Positions 1 through 10,194 of a stretch of DNA of 64,000 nt are shown here, piece by piece. Position numbers and translations under genes: made by a program. The number at the start of each line of letters is the position of its first letter. Position 1 is the first letter of the stretch. The stretch comes from Terrimesophilobacter bigeumensis. GTDB taxonomy: Bacteria; Actinomycetota; Actinomycetes; Actinomycetales; Microbacteriaceae. The notes below the pieces were generated by a model that ran no database searches, had not been told where the DNA came from, and saw nothing but the letters and a program-made list of their open reading frames with translations. The stretch covers positions 1,434,867-1,498,866 of the forward strand of contig NZ_BAABAE010000003.1 of the NCBI RefSeq assembly GCF_039537265.1. The letters run 5' to 3'.

Positions 1-792
1 AAGGTGCGCCGGGGTGGCTACATCCCGAACCACCAGCTCCCCTCGCTGCAGGGCGCCGAGTTCGCCGGAGTGATCGACGAGGTCGGCGCCGGCGTCACGG
101 GCTTCTCGGTCGGCGATGAGGTGCTCGGCTGGATCGGCCGTGGCGCGCAGGCGGAGTACGTCGTCGTGCCGGCGGCCCACGTCGCCGCGAAGCCCGCCGG
201 ACTCGACTGGGCTGTCGCCGCCTGCGTCGGACTCGTCGCGAACACCGCGCGCCGCGCGGTCGACTCACTCGCGCTCGGCTCCGACGACACCGTTCTCGTG
301 ACGGCGGCGGCCGGCGGCGTCGGGGTCATAGCCGTGCAATTCGCGAAGGCCACCGGCGCGACGGTCGTCGGCACCGCGAGCGAGGCCAACCACGAGTTCC
401 TGCGCGGGCTCGGGGTGATCCCCGTTGCCTACGGCCAGGCCTCCGACGGCACGAGCGAGCTCGAGCGCCTGCGCGCGGCAGTGCGGGGGCCGTACACGGC
501 CGCACTCGACAACATCGGCGGGGATGCCATCCGCACGGCCCTCGCGCTCGGCATCCCGGCGGACCGCGTCAACACGGTCGCCGACAAGGCCGCGGTCGAG
601 GAGCTCGGCGTGCAGGGCGTCGGCGGCGGGAAGAAGACCTCCGAGGAGCTCGCCGGGTTCGCCCGGCAGGCGGCCGAGGGAGAACTCGTCGTCCCGGTAC
701 GCAGCACCTACCATCTGCCGGATGTCGTGGCGGCGTTCCGGGACCTCGAGACCGGCCACGGCCTCGGCAAGATAGCGCTGCTGATCCCCTGA
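1..792 (+). CDS. Zinc-type/quinone-oxidoreductase-like NAD(P)H dehydrogenase (MDR superfamily), 5' truncated
   Basis: A medium-chain dehydrogenase/reductase that probably reduces a quinone, enone or aldehyde with NAD(P)H in the cytosol. The reading frame is open to the left edge, so the first codons lie outside the window; a GTG at position 4 is only an internal Val. About 264 residues are visible against roughly 305-330 for the family, so 40-60 N-terminal residues are missing. The catalytic-domain segment LQGAEFAGVIDEVGAGV and the nucleotide-binding segment AAAGGVGVIAVQFAKATGA are clear. No structural zinc cysteines are seen, which favours the quinone-oxidoreductase branch. Exact substrate unknown. 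It converges on the aldo/keto reductase across a repeat-rich 49-bp gap. Confidence 0.85.
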   Translation, partial: KVRRGGYIPNHQLPSLQGAEFAGVIDEVGAGVTGFSVGDEVLGWIGRGAQAEYVVVPAAHVAAKPAGLDWAVAACVGLVANTARRAVDSLALGSDDTVLVTAAAGGVGVIAVQFAKATGATVVGTASEANHEFLRGLGVIPVAYGQASDGTSELERLRAAVRGPYTAALDNIGGDAIRTALALGIPADRVNTVADKAAVEELGVQGVGGGKKTSEELAGFARQAAEGELVVPVRSTYHLPDVVAAFRDLETGHGLGKIALLIP

Positions 793-818
793 TTCAGCCG
801 AAAACGGTGTCGGCTGAA
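793..818. repeat. 9-bp perfect inverted repeat, hairpin between convergent genes
   Basis: TTCAGCCGA (793-801) and TCGGCTGAA (810-818) pair perfectly around an 8-base loop, directly after the stop codon of the upstream dehydrogenase. No T-run follows on either strand, so it is terminator-like but not a canonical intrinsic terminator. The right arm is also the first unit of the 16-bp tandem array that follows. Confidence 0.5.
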
Positions 819-857
819 AGTCGTGTCAGCTGAAGCCCGTGTCAGCTGAAAATCGTG
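810..857. repeat. Three 16-bp tandem repeats running into the 3' end of the aldo/keto reductase
   Basis: Units at 810-825, 826-841 and 842-857 follow the pattern TCRGCTGAARNYCGTG. The last unit contains the stop and final codons of the leftward aldo/keto reductase, so the array looks like duplication of that gene's 3' end into the convergent spacer. Units two and three contain the 8-bp palindrome TCAGCTGA. Confidence 0.6.
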
Positions 858-1831
858 TCGATCTCGGCGAGCTCGGCGGCATTCGGAATCCAGGCCGTCG
901 CCGCCGCGACGTTCTGGCGCACCTGCTCCGGGGTCGTGGCCCCCGCGATGACGCTGGCGAGGTTCGGCTGGGCGAGGAGCCAGCCGAACGTCGCCTCGAG
1001 CATCCTCATTCCCCGTGCGTCGCAGAACGCCTGGAAGCGCTCGACGGCGTCCCAGTCCACGCGATCCATCAGGTGGCGCTTCTCGGTCATGACGCGCGAG
1101 CCCTCCGGCCCGCCTGCGCGCGTGTATTTGCCGGTGAGGATGCCGTTGTGCAGCGGGAAGAACGGCAGGAAGCCGAGCCCGTACTGCCGCACGGCCGGCA
1201 GCACCTCCGTCTCGACGCCACGCGCGAGCAGACTGTACTCGTTCTGCGCGGAGACGAATCGCGGATGCCCGCCCAGCCGCGCCGTGAACTCCGCCTCGGC
1301 GATCTGCCAGCCGGCGAGGTTCGAGTGGCCGTAGTAACGGATCTTGCCCTCGGTGACGAGATCGTCGAGCGTCGCGAGCGTCTCCTCGATGGGCGTGAGC
1401 GGATCGGGGGCGTGCAACTGGTAGAGGTCGATCCAGTCGGTCTGCAGACGGGTCAATGACGCCTCGACGGCGAGCCGGAGGTAGCGGCGCGACGCCCGGG
1501 CGCCCCAGTCCGGGCCGTTGGCGCCGGCCATGTCCATCCCGAACTTGGTGGCGAGCACGATGTCGCCGCGCCGGCCCTTGAGGGAGTTGCCGAGCAGGGT
1601 CTCGCTCAGCCCTCGCTCCCTGCCGTAGATGTCGGCCGTGTCGAAGAAGGTGAGCCCGGCGTCGATCGCAGCGCCGACCACGGCATCCGTTCCCGCCTGG
1701 GTCTCGGTCGCCGTACCGGCCCGGCCGAGATTGTTGCAGCCGAGTCCGATCGTGGAGACCCGCAGGCCCGAGGTTCCCAGGTTGCGGTAGCGGATGGGGT
1801 CGGTCGCGATCTCGTAGTTCGGCTCTGTCAT
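842..1831 (-). CDS. Aldo/keto reductase
   Basis: Cytosolic NADPH-dependent carbonyl reductase of the AKR superfamily (329 aa, normal length), a single TIM barrel. The N-terminus has the family start YRNLGTSGLRVSTIGLGCN. Catalytic residues are recognisable: Asp and Tyr in FFDTADIYGRE, Lys in VLATKFG and His in LYQLHAPDP. It resembles the YajO/YghZ and voltage-gated-potassium-beta-like group, but the physiological substrate cannot be told from sequence. The ATG start is preceded by TAGGAG about five bases upstream. It diverges from ogt across 104 bp. Confidence 0.93.
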   Translation of the reverse strand: MTEPNYEIATDPIRYRNLGTSGLRVSTIGLGCNNLGRAGTATETQAGTDAVVGAAIDAGLTFFDTADIYGRERGLSETLLGNSLKGRRGDIVLATKFGMDMAGANGPDWGARASRRYLRLAVEASLTRLQTDWIDLYQLHAPDPLTPIEETLATLDDLVTEGKIRYYGHSNLAGWQIAEAEFTARLGGHPRFVSAQNEYSLLARGVETEVLPAVRQYGLGFLPFFPLHNGILTGKYTRAGGPEGSRVMTEKRHLMDRVDWDAVERFQAFCDARGMRMLEATFGWLLAQPNLASVIAGATTPEQVRQNVAAATAWIPNAAELAEIDTIFS

Positions 1832-1935
1832 GCTCCTACGCTATCCACTCCTGCACAGCACGGCACTCGCCTCGTTCTCCACCGTCGGAGCACTCGTGCG
1901 TCCGAGGTGTCAGCGCGGGGGCGTAGCGTCGAAGC

Positions 1936-2439
1936 ATGCCGAACACCACTTCCCCCGCCTGGCTCCGCCGGGTCGATAGCCCCCTCGGTCGCCTCGAGCT
2001 CACGAGCGACGGCAAAGCCATCACCTCCCTCTCGATCGAGAAGGACGGCCACCTCCCCCTCGAGTCCGCGCCCGAGAACTCGAACCGCGTGCTCGATCGC
2101 GCTGCCCGCCAGCTCGACGAATACTTCGCCGGCCGGCGCCGCTCCTTCTCACTCACTCTCGCCGCTCACGGCACCGAGTTCCAGCACGCCATCTGGGATC
2201 AGCTCTCCGCCCTCGAGTGGGGCGAGGTGACGACCTACGGCGAGCTCGGCCTCGGAACAGGTCGGGCGACCGCGGGACGTGCCGTCGGCGGGGCCATCGG
2301 CGCGAATCCGATCCCGATCATCGTCCCCTGCCACCGCGTTCTCGGTTCGGATGGCCGCGTCACCGGATACAGCGGCGGCAACGGCATTCCCACCAAGCTC
2401 TGGCTGCTCGAACACGAGGGCATTCTGCTCGCCGCGTGA
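1936..2439 (+). CDS. ogt: Methylated-DNA--protein-cysteine methyltransferase
   Basis: Suicide DNA-repair protein that removes O6-methyl groups from guanine onto its own cysteine. At 167 aa it is normal length for the Ogt/MGMT group. The catalytic signature PCHRV is present near residue 132, preceded by the DNA-binding helix region with GRATAGRAVGGAIGANP and followed by the typical GYSGG and W-L-L-E-HE C-terminus. It is monocistronic here: divergent from the aldo/keto reductase and convergent with yaaA 21 bp downstream. No adaptation (Ada) domain is fused. Confidence 0.95.
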   Translation: MPNTTSPAWLRRVDSPLGRLELTSDGKAITSLSIEKDGHLPLESAPENSNRVLDRAARQLDEYFAGRRRSFSLTLAAHGTEFQHAIWDQLSALEWGEVTTYGELGLGTGRATAGRAVGGAIGANPIPIIVPCHRVLGSDGRVTGYSGGNGIPTKLWLLEHEGILLAA

Positions 2440-2460
2440 TCGCGCCCCTGCCGGAGAGAC

Positions 2461-3201
2461 TCAGACGACGAGTTGCAGCTCCCCCGGCTCGCCCCTCTCG
2501 AGGCGAATGCCTGTCGCGGCCGCCCAGCGCAGGAGCGAATCGGCATCCGGATGATCGACCTCGGCGAGCAGCAGGGCTCGCACGAACTCCCCCTTGCCCT
2601 TCTTGTTGAAATGGTTGAGCGCTCGTCGGGCGCCGCCGCCCTCCTCGGTGACGACACGCAGGAACAGTGAGTGCTCCGGCGCCGGCCCGAGCACGGCGTA
2701 GGACTCTGAGCGCAGGTCGAGGATGAGCCCGGGAAGGTGCGCCAACTCGCCCGCGAGCCCGGCACGCCAGGTGCGTCCAAGAGGATGCCCGGGCAGCCGG
2801 GAATCGTGCGAGAGCCGGTAGGCGGGGATCGGGTCGGTCGCACGCACGAGCCCGAAGAGTGCCGAGTGGACGACGACGCTGGTTGCCGCGAGGCTGCGGG
2901 CGGCAGCAGGAAGCGACGCGGCATCCAGCGCTTCGTAGAGCACGCCCGTATAGCGGTCCATCGCCGCCATGACCGGCGAGTGGCGCAGCGCCCGGTTCCG
3001 GTCGATCTCGAACAGCTGTGTCGCACCGAGCTTGAGCGCCGCAGCGGCCTTCCGTCGATTGCTCGACAGCGAGCGCACCGCGGCGAGCATGCTCCGGCGC
3101 ACCGGGTTCAGTGCGGGGAACCCGAGGGCTCCCAGATCGAGCGCGGTGCCCTCGACGCCCCCATCCCGTTTGGTCTCAGAGGGAGGAAGAAGAACGTGCA
3201 C
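2461..3201 (-). CDS. yaaA: Peroxide stress protein YaaA (DUF328/UPF0246)
   Basis: Member of the YaaA family, which in E. coli limits iron-driven oxidative DNA damage; cytosolic. The start is the GTG at 3201, giving the diagnostic N-terminus HVLLPPSETKRDGG and a 246-residue protein of normal family length. An upstream extension in the same frame is just antisense to atpC. The GTG shares a base with the stop codon of atpC, so yaaA is probably translated from the tail of the ATP synthase transcript. In the C-terminal half LFLRVVTEEGGGARRALNHFNKKGKGEF matches the family's conserved block (cut here in pieces: NHFNKKGKGEFV is the best-conserved part). Confidence 0.88.
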   Translation of the reverse strand: MHVLLPPSETKRDGGVEGTALDLGALGFPALNPVRRSMLAAVRSLSSNRRKAAAALKLGATQLFEIDRNRALRHSPVMAAMDRYTGVLYEALDAASLPAAARSLAATSVVVHSALFGLVRATDPIPAYRLSHDSRLPGHPLGRTWRAGLAGELAHLPGLILDLRSESYAVLGPAPEHSLFLRVVTEEGGGARRALNHFNKKGKGEFVRALLLAEVDHPDADSLLRWAAATGIRLERGEPGELQLVV

Positions 3202-3482
3202 TAATGCGTGGCAGTGTCGGTGTGCACCAGTTCGGCGGCGCGCGCCACGACCGTGACGGTGTCGTGCTCGACCGACAGGAAGCCGTCCTCGGCACTCGCC
3301 TTCACGACGGTGCCGTTCTCCAGTGTGATGCGCACCTCGCCCGTGTCGAGGATCGCCAGCACGGGCTCGTGCCCGGCCAGGATCCCGATCTCGCCGATCA
3401 GGGTCTTGGCCACCAGCTGGCGCGCCTCGCCCGACCACACCTCCTGGTCGGCCGAGACGACGCTCACATTGAGAAGGGCCAT
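3201..3482 (-). CDS. atpC: F1Fo ATP synthase subunit epsilon
   Basis: Central-stalk subunit epsilon, coupling rotation of gamma and the c-ring. The start is ATG at 3482, giving 93 aa beginning MALLNVSVVSADQEVWSG. The family beta-sandwich core is visible (GEIGILAGHEPVLAIL, then EDGFLSVEHDTVTVVA). It is short: the C-terminal two-helix hairpin of E. coli epsilon (about 135 aa) is missing or much reduced, as in many actinobacteria, so helix-mediated inhibition would differ. It starts one base after the atpD stop and its stop overlaps the yaaA start. Confidence 0.95.
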   Translation of the reverse strand: MALLNVSVVSADQEVWSGEARQLVAKTLIGEIGILAGHEPVLAILDTGEVRITLENGTVVKASAEDGFLSVEHDTVTVVARAAELVHTDTATH

Positions 3483-3483
3483 G

Positions 3484-5010
<1,527 letters not shown>

Positions 5011-5035
5011 GGCTATCCTGTTTCTCCTGTGTTGG

Positions 5036-5935
5036 CTACTTCGCCGAGACGAGGGCGTCTGCGCCGCCCACGATCTCGGAAATCTGCTGAGTGATCTCGG
5101 ACTGACGGGCGTTGTTGGCCAGTCTCGTGTAGTCCTTGATGAGCTTGTCCGCGTTGTCGCTCGCCGACTTCATCGCCTTCTGGGTGGCAGCGTGCTTGCT
5201 CGCCGCCGACTGGAGCATCGCGTTGAAGATCCGACTCTCGATATAGACCGGGAGCAGGGCATCCAGCACATCGTCGACGTCGGGTTCGAACTCGTAGAGC
5301 GGGAGGATCACGCGCTCACCGGGTTCTTCGACGCCCTCGACGACCTCGAGGGGAAGCAGTCGAACGACCTCCGGGGTCTGCGTGAGCATGCTGACGAAAC
5401 GGTTGTAGACGATGTGGATCTCGTCGACTCCCCCCTCGGATGCCGGCTGCATGAAGCGGGCGACGAGTGCTTCGCCGATCTCGTGCGCCGTCGAGGACTC
5501 CGGACTGTCCGTACCGCCCACCCAGTACTGCTCGATCGGGCGCTTGCGAAAGTTGAAGTACGCGATGGCCTTGCGTCCGACGAGATAGTGGACGACCTCC
5601 TTGCCCTCCGAGCGCAGGCGCGCAGCGAGCTCACCCGCCTCTTTGACGACGTTCGTGTTGAACGCTCCGGCGAGACCCCGGTCGGACGAGAAGATCAGGA
5701 TCGCCGCCCGCTCGACCTTCTCCGGCTCCGTCGTGAGCACGTGATCGACGTTCGAGTAGCTGGCGAGAGCCGATACGGCGCGCGTGACGGCGCGCGAGTA
5801 TGGGCCCGAGGCCGCGACTCGCTGCTGTGCCTTCTGGATGCGCGAGGCGGCGATGAGCTCCATCGCCTTCGTGATCTTCTTGGTCGTCTGGGCAGAACGT
5901 ATCTTCTGCCGGTAGACCCGAAGTTGTGCTCCCAT
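5036..5935 (-). CDS. atpG: F1Fo ATP synthase subunit gamma
   Basis: Rotating central-stalk subunit (299 aa, normal length). The N-terminal coiled-coil helix MGAQLRVYRQKIRSAQTT and the KITKAMELIAASRIQKAQ segment are the classic gamma signature, and the C-terminal helix (SASDNADKLIKDYTRLANNARQ) carries the conserved pairing partner. The central Rossmann-like part includes ILIFSSDRGLAGAFNTNV. It lies six bases after the atpA stop and 25 bases before atpD. Confidence 0.97.
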   Translation of the reverse strand: MGAQLRVYRQKIRSAQTTKKITKAMELIAASRIQKAQQRVAASGPYSRAVTRAVSALASYSNVDHVLTTEPEKVERAAILIFSSDRGLAGAFNTNVVKEAGELAARLRSEGKEVVHYLVGRKAIAYFNFRKRPIEQYWVGGTDSPESSTAHEIGEALVARFMQPASEGGVDEIHIVYNRFVSMLTQTPEVVRLLPLEVVEGVEEPGERVILPLYEFEPDVDDVLDALLPVYIESRIFNAMLQSAASKHAATQKAMKSASDNADKLIKDYTRLANNARQSEITQQISEIVGGADALVSAK

Positions 5936-5941
5936 TGTTTT

Positions 5942-7582
5942 CTACCGGCGCTTCTTCACGACGATCTGCTCCTGCGCGATGTCCTCAGGGGCGATCTCCT
6001 CGAATTCCTCGTGACCGGCGGAGATGAGCGGCTTGCCCTCTCCTGTCTGGAACTCGAGCTTGAACTTGTCGACCGCCTTGTCGAGAGCGTCGACGGTCTT
6101 GTCATCCAGTACGTTCGTGTCGCGCAGCGTCTCGAGCACTTTCGTGTTGCGTCCGAGGTAGTCGAGCAACTCGCGCTCGAAGCGCAGGATGTCTTCGACC
6201 GGCACCTCGTCGAGCTTGCCGTTGGTTCCGGCCCAGATCGACACGACCTGGTCTTCGACCGGGTACGGCGAGTACTGCGGCTGCTTGAGCAGCTCGGTGA
6301 GGCGGGCGCCGCGGGCGAGCTGGCGGCGGCTTGCCGCATCCAGGTCGGAGGCGAACATCGCGAAGGCCTCGAGCGAACGGTACTGGGCGAGCTCGAGCTT
6401 GAGCGTTCCGGAGACCTTCTTGATGCTCTTGACCTGGGCGTCGCCGCCGACTCGGGAGACCGAGATGCCGACGTCGACGGCCGGGCGCTGGTTGGCGTTG
6501 AAGAGGTCCGACTGAAGGAAGATCTGGCCGTCGGTGATCGAGATCACGTTGGTCGGGATGTAGGCCGAGACGTCGTTGGCCTTCGTCTCGATGATCGGCA
6601 GACCGGTCATCGAGCCTGCGCCGAGCTCGTCGGAGAGCTTGGCGCAACGCTCGAGCAGACGCGAGTGCAGGTAGAACACGTCGCCGGGGTACGCCTCGCG
6701 TCCCGGCGGGCGGCGCAGCAGCAGCGACACGGCGCGGTAGGCCTCTGCCTGCTTGGAGAGGTCGTCGAAGACGATGAGCACGTGCTTGCCGCCATACATC
6801 CAGTGCTGGCCGATGGCGCTTCCGGTGTAGGGGGCCAGGTACTTGAAGCCGGCCGCGTCGGATGCCGGGCTCGCGACGATCGTCGTGTACTCCATCGCCC
6901 CGGCGTCCTCGAGGGCGCCCTTGACGCTCGCGATGGTCGAACCCTTCTGACCGATGGCGACGTAGATGCAGCGCACCTGCTTGTCGACATCCCCGGATTC
7001 CCAGTTGGCCTTCTGGTTGATGATCGTGTCGATCGCCAGCGCCGTCTTGCCGGTCTGGCGGTCGCCGATGATGAGCTGGCGCTGGCCGCGGCCGATGGGG
7101 ATCATCGCGTCGATGGCCTTGATGCCGGTCTGCATGGGCTCGTGGACGCTCTTGCGCTGCATGACGCCCGGCGCCTGGAGCTCGAGCGCGCGGCGGCCCT
7201 CCGACTTGATGCCGCCGAGACCGTCGATCGGGTTGCCGAGCGGGTCGACGACCCGGCCGAGGTAGGCGTCGCCCACCGGCACCGAGAGCACCTCGCCCGT
7301 GCGGGTGACCTCCATGCCCTCCTCGATGCCGCCGAACTCGCCGAGGATCACGACGCCGATCTCGCTCTCCTCGAGGTTGAGCGCCAGTCCGAGCGTTCCG
7401 TCGGCGAACCGCAGGAGTTCATTGGCCATCGCACCGGGCAACCCCTCGACGTGGGCGATGCCGTCCGCGGTGTCGATAACGTGGCCGACCTCGGTCGCTC
7501 CGGCCTTGTTCGGCTCGTACGACTTCGCGAAGTCCTGGAGGGCGTCGCGGATCTCGTCCGGGCTGATCGTCAGTTCTGCCAT
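5942..7582 (-). CDS. atpA: F1Fo ATP synthase subunit alpha
   Basis: Non-catalytic nucleotide-binding alpha subunit (546 aa). Walker A GDRQTGKT lies near residues 172-179, and the family signature PAVDVGISVSRVGG is present. Two ATG codons are six bases apart (7588 and 7582). The AGAGGA Shine-Dalgarno abuts the first but sits six bases from the second, so the start is taken as 7582 (MAELTISPDEIRDALQ). Like other actinobacterial AtpA it has a longer, acidic and basic C-terminus ending in VVKKRR. 52 bases follow the atpH stop. Confidence 0.97.
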   Translation of the reverse strand: MAELTISPDEIRDALQDFAKSYEPNKAGATEVGHVIDTADGIAHVEGLPGAMANELLRFADGTLGLALNLEESEIGVVILGEFGGIEEGMEVTRTGEVLSVPVGDAYLGRVVDPLGNPIDGLGGIKSEGRRALELQAPGVMQRKSVHEPMQTGIKAIDAMIPIGRGQRQLIIGDRQTGKTALAIDTIINQKANWESGDVDKQVRCIYVAIGQKGSTIASVKGALEDAGAMEYTTIVASPASDAAGFKYLAPYTGSAIGQHWMYGGKHVLIVFDDLSKQAEAYRAVSLLLRRPPGREAYPGDVFYLHSRLLERCAKLSDELGAGSMTGLPIIETKANDVSAYIPTNVISITDGQIFLQSDLFNANQRPAVDVGISVSRVGGDAQVKSIKKVSGTLKLELAQYRSLEAFAMFASDLDAASRRQLARGARLTELLKQPQYSPYPVEDQVVSIWAGTNGKLDEVPVEDILRFERELLDYLGRNTKVLETLRDTNVLDDKTVDALDKAVDKFKLEFQTGEGKPLISAGHEEFEEIAPEDIAQEQIVVKKRR

Positions 7583-7634
7583 TGTCATTCCTCTGCATTG
7601 CGGAGCACGGCGGCTCCTTGGGTATTCTCAGCCG

Positions 7635-8438
7635 CTATCCCGCGAGCTGAAGCCTGAGTTCTTTCAATCGGGTCGCGACGCTGTCGTCGATCACGTCGTG
7701 GCCCACCGCAACCCGGACGCCACCGATGAGTTCCGGGTCGACGACCTGGTTGATGCGCAGGTCGCCATATTTCTTCGCGAGTCCGCTGCGCAACCGATCG
7801 AGCTGTGCCTGCGCGAGCGGCGAGGCGACCGTGACGGTTGCGATCGCCAGCGACGACTGGTCGGCGACGATGTCGGCGGCATGCCGCAGGAGTGCACCGA
7901 TACGCCGGCCGAGCGGCTGACGGACGAGATGCCCGAGGATCGAGATCGTCTGTGCGCTCGCGCGGCCCTCGAGCAGTCTGCTGACGAGGGCGGCCTTCGC
8001 TGCAGGGTCTCCGAGCTTGCTTCCCACGGCGAGTTCGAGTTCCGCGTTCGAGGCGACGAGCTGGCCGAAGGCGAAGAGCTCGGCGGGGATGTCGATCGCC
8101 GAGTCCGATGAGCCGTCGACCGACGACGCCATGATCCGAAGGCCCAGTTCTTCGATGCCCTCGAGGAAGTCCGACTGCGCGGACCAGCGACTCTGCGCGA
8201 GTACAGCGATCAGCGCACGCGCCTCGCTTCCCAGGGAACCGAATACGGCGTCGACGAGGTCGGCCTTGTCCTTCGGATCCGCGGAGGTGTCGGTCAAGGC
8301 GCCGAGGAGCTGGGCGGAGGCGCCGACCGCCCGTGCCGCCGAGAAGATCTCGTCGCCGACGGCCAGCGTCGCGGCGGCCGGCCGGGCGGCAAGAGCCGCC
8401 TTCGCCGCTACTACCGCTTCCCTGGTCGCTGATCCCAT
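7635..8438 (-). CDS. atpH: F1Fo ATP synthase subunit delta
   Basis: Peripheral-stalk subunit (OSCP homologue) joining b to the top of F1. At 267 aa it is longer than the roughly 180-residue proteobacterial form, as usual for actinobacteria. The conserved C-terminal block is seen: VTVASPLAQAQLDRLRSGL, then VDPELIGGVRVAVGHDVIDDS. The N-terminus (AALAARPAAATLAVGDEIFSAA) forms the F1-binding helical bundle. Its start overlaps the atpF stop by one base (TAATG), suggesting coupling. Confidence 0.95.
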   Translation of the reverse strand: MGSATREAVVAAKAALAARPAAATLAVGDEIFSAARAVGASAQLLGALTDTSADPKDKADLVDAVFGSLGSEARALIAVLAQSRWSAQSDFLEGIEELGLRIMASSVDGSSDSAIDIPAELFAFGQLVASNAELELAVGSKLGDPAAKAALVSRLLEGRASAQTISILGHLVRQPLGRRIGALLRHAADIVADQSSLAIATVTVASPLAQAQLDRLRSGLAKKYGDLRINQVVDPELIGGVRVAVGHDVIDDSVATRLKELRLQLAG

Positions 8439-9007
8439 TACTTGCTCGTTCCCACGGCGCTGTCCGCCTCGAGATCGGCGAGGAAGCGGTCGACGATCGC
8501 GGCCGACTTCTTGTCGTCCTCGAGGCTCGTCCCGATGACACTGGAGGCGAGGCTGAGCGCAAGAACGCCGACCTCACTGCGCAGCGAGGCGAGCGCGTTC
8601 TGCCGCTCCACCTCGATCGTCGCCTGGGCGGCCGCGGCGATGCGACTCGCCTCGGCCTGGGCCTGCTCCTTCAGTTCGGCGAGAATCGCCGCGCCGTCGA
8701 CGCGGGCCTGCTCGCGGATGCGGACGGCCTCACTGCGCGCCTCGGCCAGGGCGGCCTCGTACTCGCCCTTGCGGGCATCCGCCTCGACCTGGGCCTTCTC
8801 GGCGCGCTTGATGCCGCCCTCGATCGCCTCGCTGCGGGCATCGAGCGCGCGCGTGACGTTGGGCATGACCACCCTGAGGATCACGATGAGCACCACGATG
8901 AACGCGATCGAACCCCAGATCAGGTCGGGCAGCTCCGGGAGGAGGATGCTGTGCTCGGACCCTTCTGCGGCCGGCTCGGCGGCGGTGAGGATGAATGCGG
9001 TGTGCAT
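8438..9007 (-). CDS. atpF: F1Fo ATP synthase subunit b
   Basis: Peripheral-stalk subunit b (189 aa). One transmembrane helix near residues 30-50 (LIWGSIAFIVVLIVILRVVM) follows a short N-terminus, and a long Ala/Glu/Arg-rich helix with coiled-coil character follows (ALDARSEAIEGGIKRAEKAQ onwards). This is the standard arrangement, with the helix in the cytosol and the single span in the membrane. It lies between atpE and atpH. Confidence 0.96.
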   Translation of the reverse strand: MHTAFILTAAEPAAEGSEHSILLPELPDLIWGSIAFIVVLIVILRVVMPNVTRALDARSEAIEGGIKRAEKAQVEADARKGEYEAALAEARSEAVRIREQARVDGAAILAELKEQAQAEASRIAAAAQATIEVERQNALASLRSEVGVLALSLASSVIGTSLEDDKKSAAIVDRFLADLEADSAVGTSK

Positions 9008-9041
9008 TCAGGGCTCCTTTGGATTGGCGGGACGAAGAGGC

Positions 9042-9263
9042 TTACGGCGCGGGGAACGGAATGAAGGCGACGCCGATGGCGATGAAGCAGAGCGCTTCGG
9101 TGATGGCGATACCGATCCACATCAGGGTCTGGAGACGACCGGCGAGCTCGGGCTGGCGCGCAACCGACTCGACCGTCTTTCCGACGATGACGCCGACGCC
9201 GATACCGGAGCCGATGGCCGCGAGGCCGAAGGCGAGCGGTGCGATGTGTCCGACGAGATTCAT
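9042..9263 (-). CDS. atpE: F1Fo ATP synthase subunit c
   Basis: Proteolipid of the c-ring (73 aa), two transmembrane helices joined by a polar loop with Arg36-Gln37-Pro38. The first helix is Gly-rich (GLAAIGSGIGVGVIVGK). The proton-carrying carboxylate is Glu56 in WIGIAITEALCFIAIG. The residue after it is Ala rather than the Ser/Thr of sodium-binding rings, so proton coupling is the likely mode. This inference rests on sequence only. Confidence 0.97.
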   Translation of the reverse strand: MNLVGHIAPLAFGLAAIGSGIGVGVIVGKTVESVARQPELAGRLQTLMWIGIAITEALCFIAIGVAFIPFPAP

Positions 9264-9300
9264 GGTGTTCCTTTCGAGGTGTTACGTGGGTGCCGGGAGC

Positions 9301-10116
9301 TCAGTGCTCGTCGGCCAGGGCCAGCTGGATGTAGATGGCCGTGAGGATGGCGAAGATGTAGGCCTGCAGGGCCGCGACGAAGATCTCGAGGACGACGAAG
9401 GCGATCCCCATGAGGAGCGTCCCTGCTCCGATCAGGCCCCAGGCGCTCCCACTGATGAGCATGTCGAAGAAGAAGCCCGTCGCGAGGAAGCACAGCACGA
9501 GCAACATGTGCCCGGCGACCATGTTCATGGTGAGTCGGAGGGTGAGGGTGATCGGCCGCACGATGAAGGTCGACAGGACTTCGAGGACCGCGATGATCGG
9601 CTTGATCGCAACCGGTACCCCGGGAAGCCACAACGCGTTCTTGAAGAAGCGGCCCACCCCGAACTTGCGGATGCCGGCATAGACGAAGGTCACGTAGGCG
9701 ATGATCGAGAGGATGATCGCCTGCCCGATGAGGCCTGTGCTCGCGATCTGAAGCCCGGGGATGGTGCCCGTGACATTGAGTGCGAGCGTGAGGAAGAAGA
9801 TCGTCATGATGAGAGGGGCGAATCGCTTGCCCTCCTTCTCACCCAGCGTGTCGATCGCGATGCCCTTGCGCGCGAAATCGATGGCGAACTCCATCGCGAC
9901 CTGGCCACGACCCGGGACGAGCTTGAGACTCCGCGTGCCGAGCCAGAGCACGAGCAGGAGTACGGCGACCGCGAGGAGCCGGATGAGCATGATGCGGTTG
10001 AGCTCGAAAGGCGTGCCCACGAAGAGGATGGGTGCCGGGAAGAACTCGTTGATCGACGGGCCCACGAAACCGCCGTCGCCCGTCTCGTCAGCGGCGACGA
10101 GAAGCGACGTGGTCAA
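9301..10116 (-). CDS. atpB: F1Fo ATP synthase subunit a
   Basis: Membrane stator subunit forming the proton half-channels against the c-ring (271 aa, 5-6 transmembrane helices). The essential Arg is in the conserved helix ITLTLRLTMNMVAGHML, and the last helix carries EIFVAALQAYIFAILTAIYI. It follows the atpI-like gene by 78 bases and precedes atpE by 37. Transcription is probably from upstream of the atpI-like or earlier genes; no clear promoter was found in the gap. Confidence 0.96.
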   Translation of the reverse strand: MTTSLLVAADETGDGGFVGPSINEFFPAPILFVGTPFELNRIMLIRLLAVAVLLLVLWLGTRSLKLVPGRGQVAMEFAIDFARKGIAIDTLGEKEGKRFAPLIMTIFFLTLALNVTGTIPGLQIASTGLIGQAIILSIIAYVTFVYAGIRKFGVGRFFKNALWLPGVPVAIKPIIAVLEVLSTFIVRPITLTLRLTMNMVAGHMLLVLCFLATGFFFDMLISGSAWGLIGAGTLLMGIAFVVLEIFVAALQAYIFAILTAIYIQLALADEH

Positions 10117-10194
10117 GACAGAGGCGAGCAGGGTGAACTCCAGACGTGGGGCGCGATGCGCAGCGTTCGGACAGGCGAAACCTCGACAACACTA

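Noticed and set aside
793..818. Canonical Rho-independent terminator after the first gene
   Set aside because: Perfect stem but no T-run on either strand; kept only as a hairpin.
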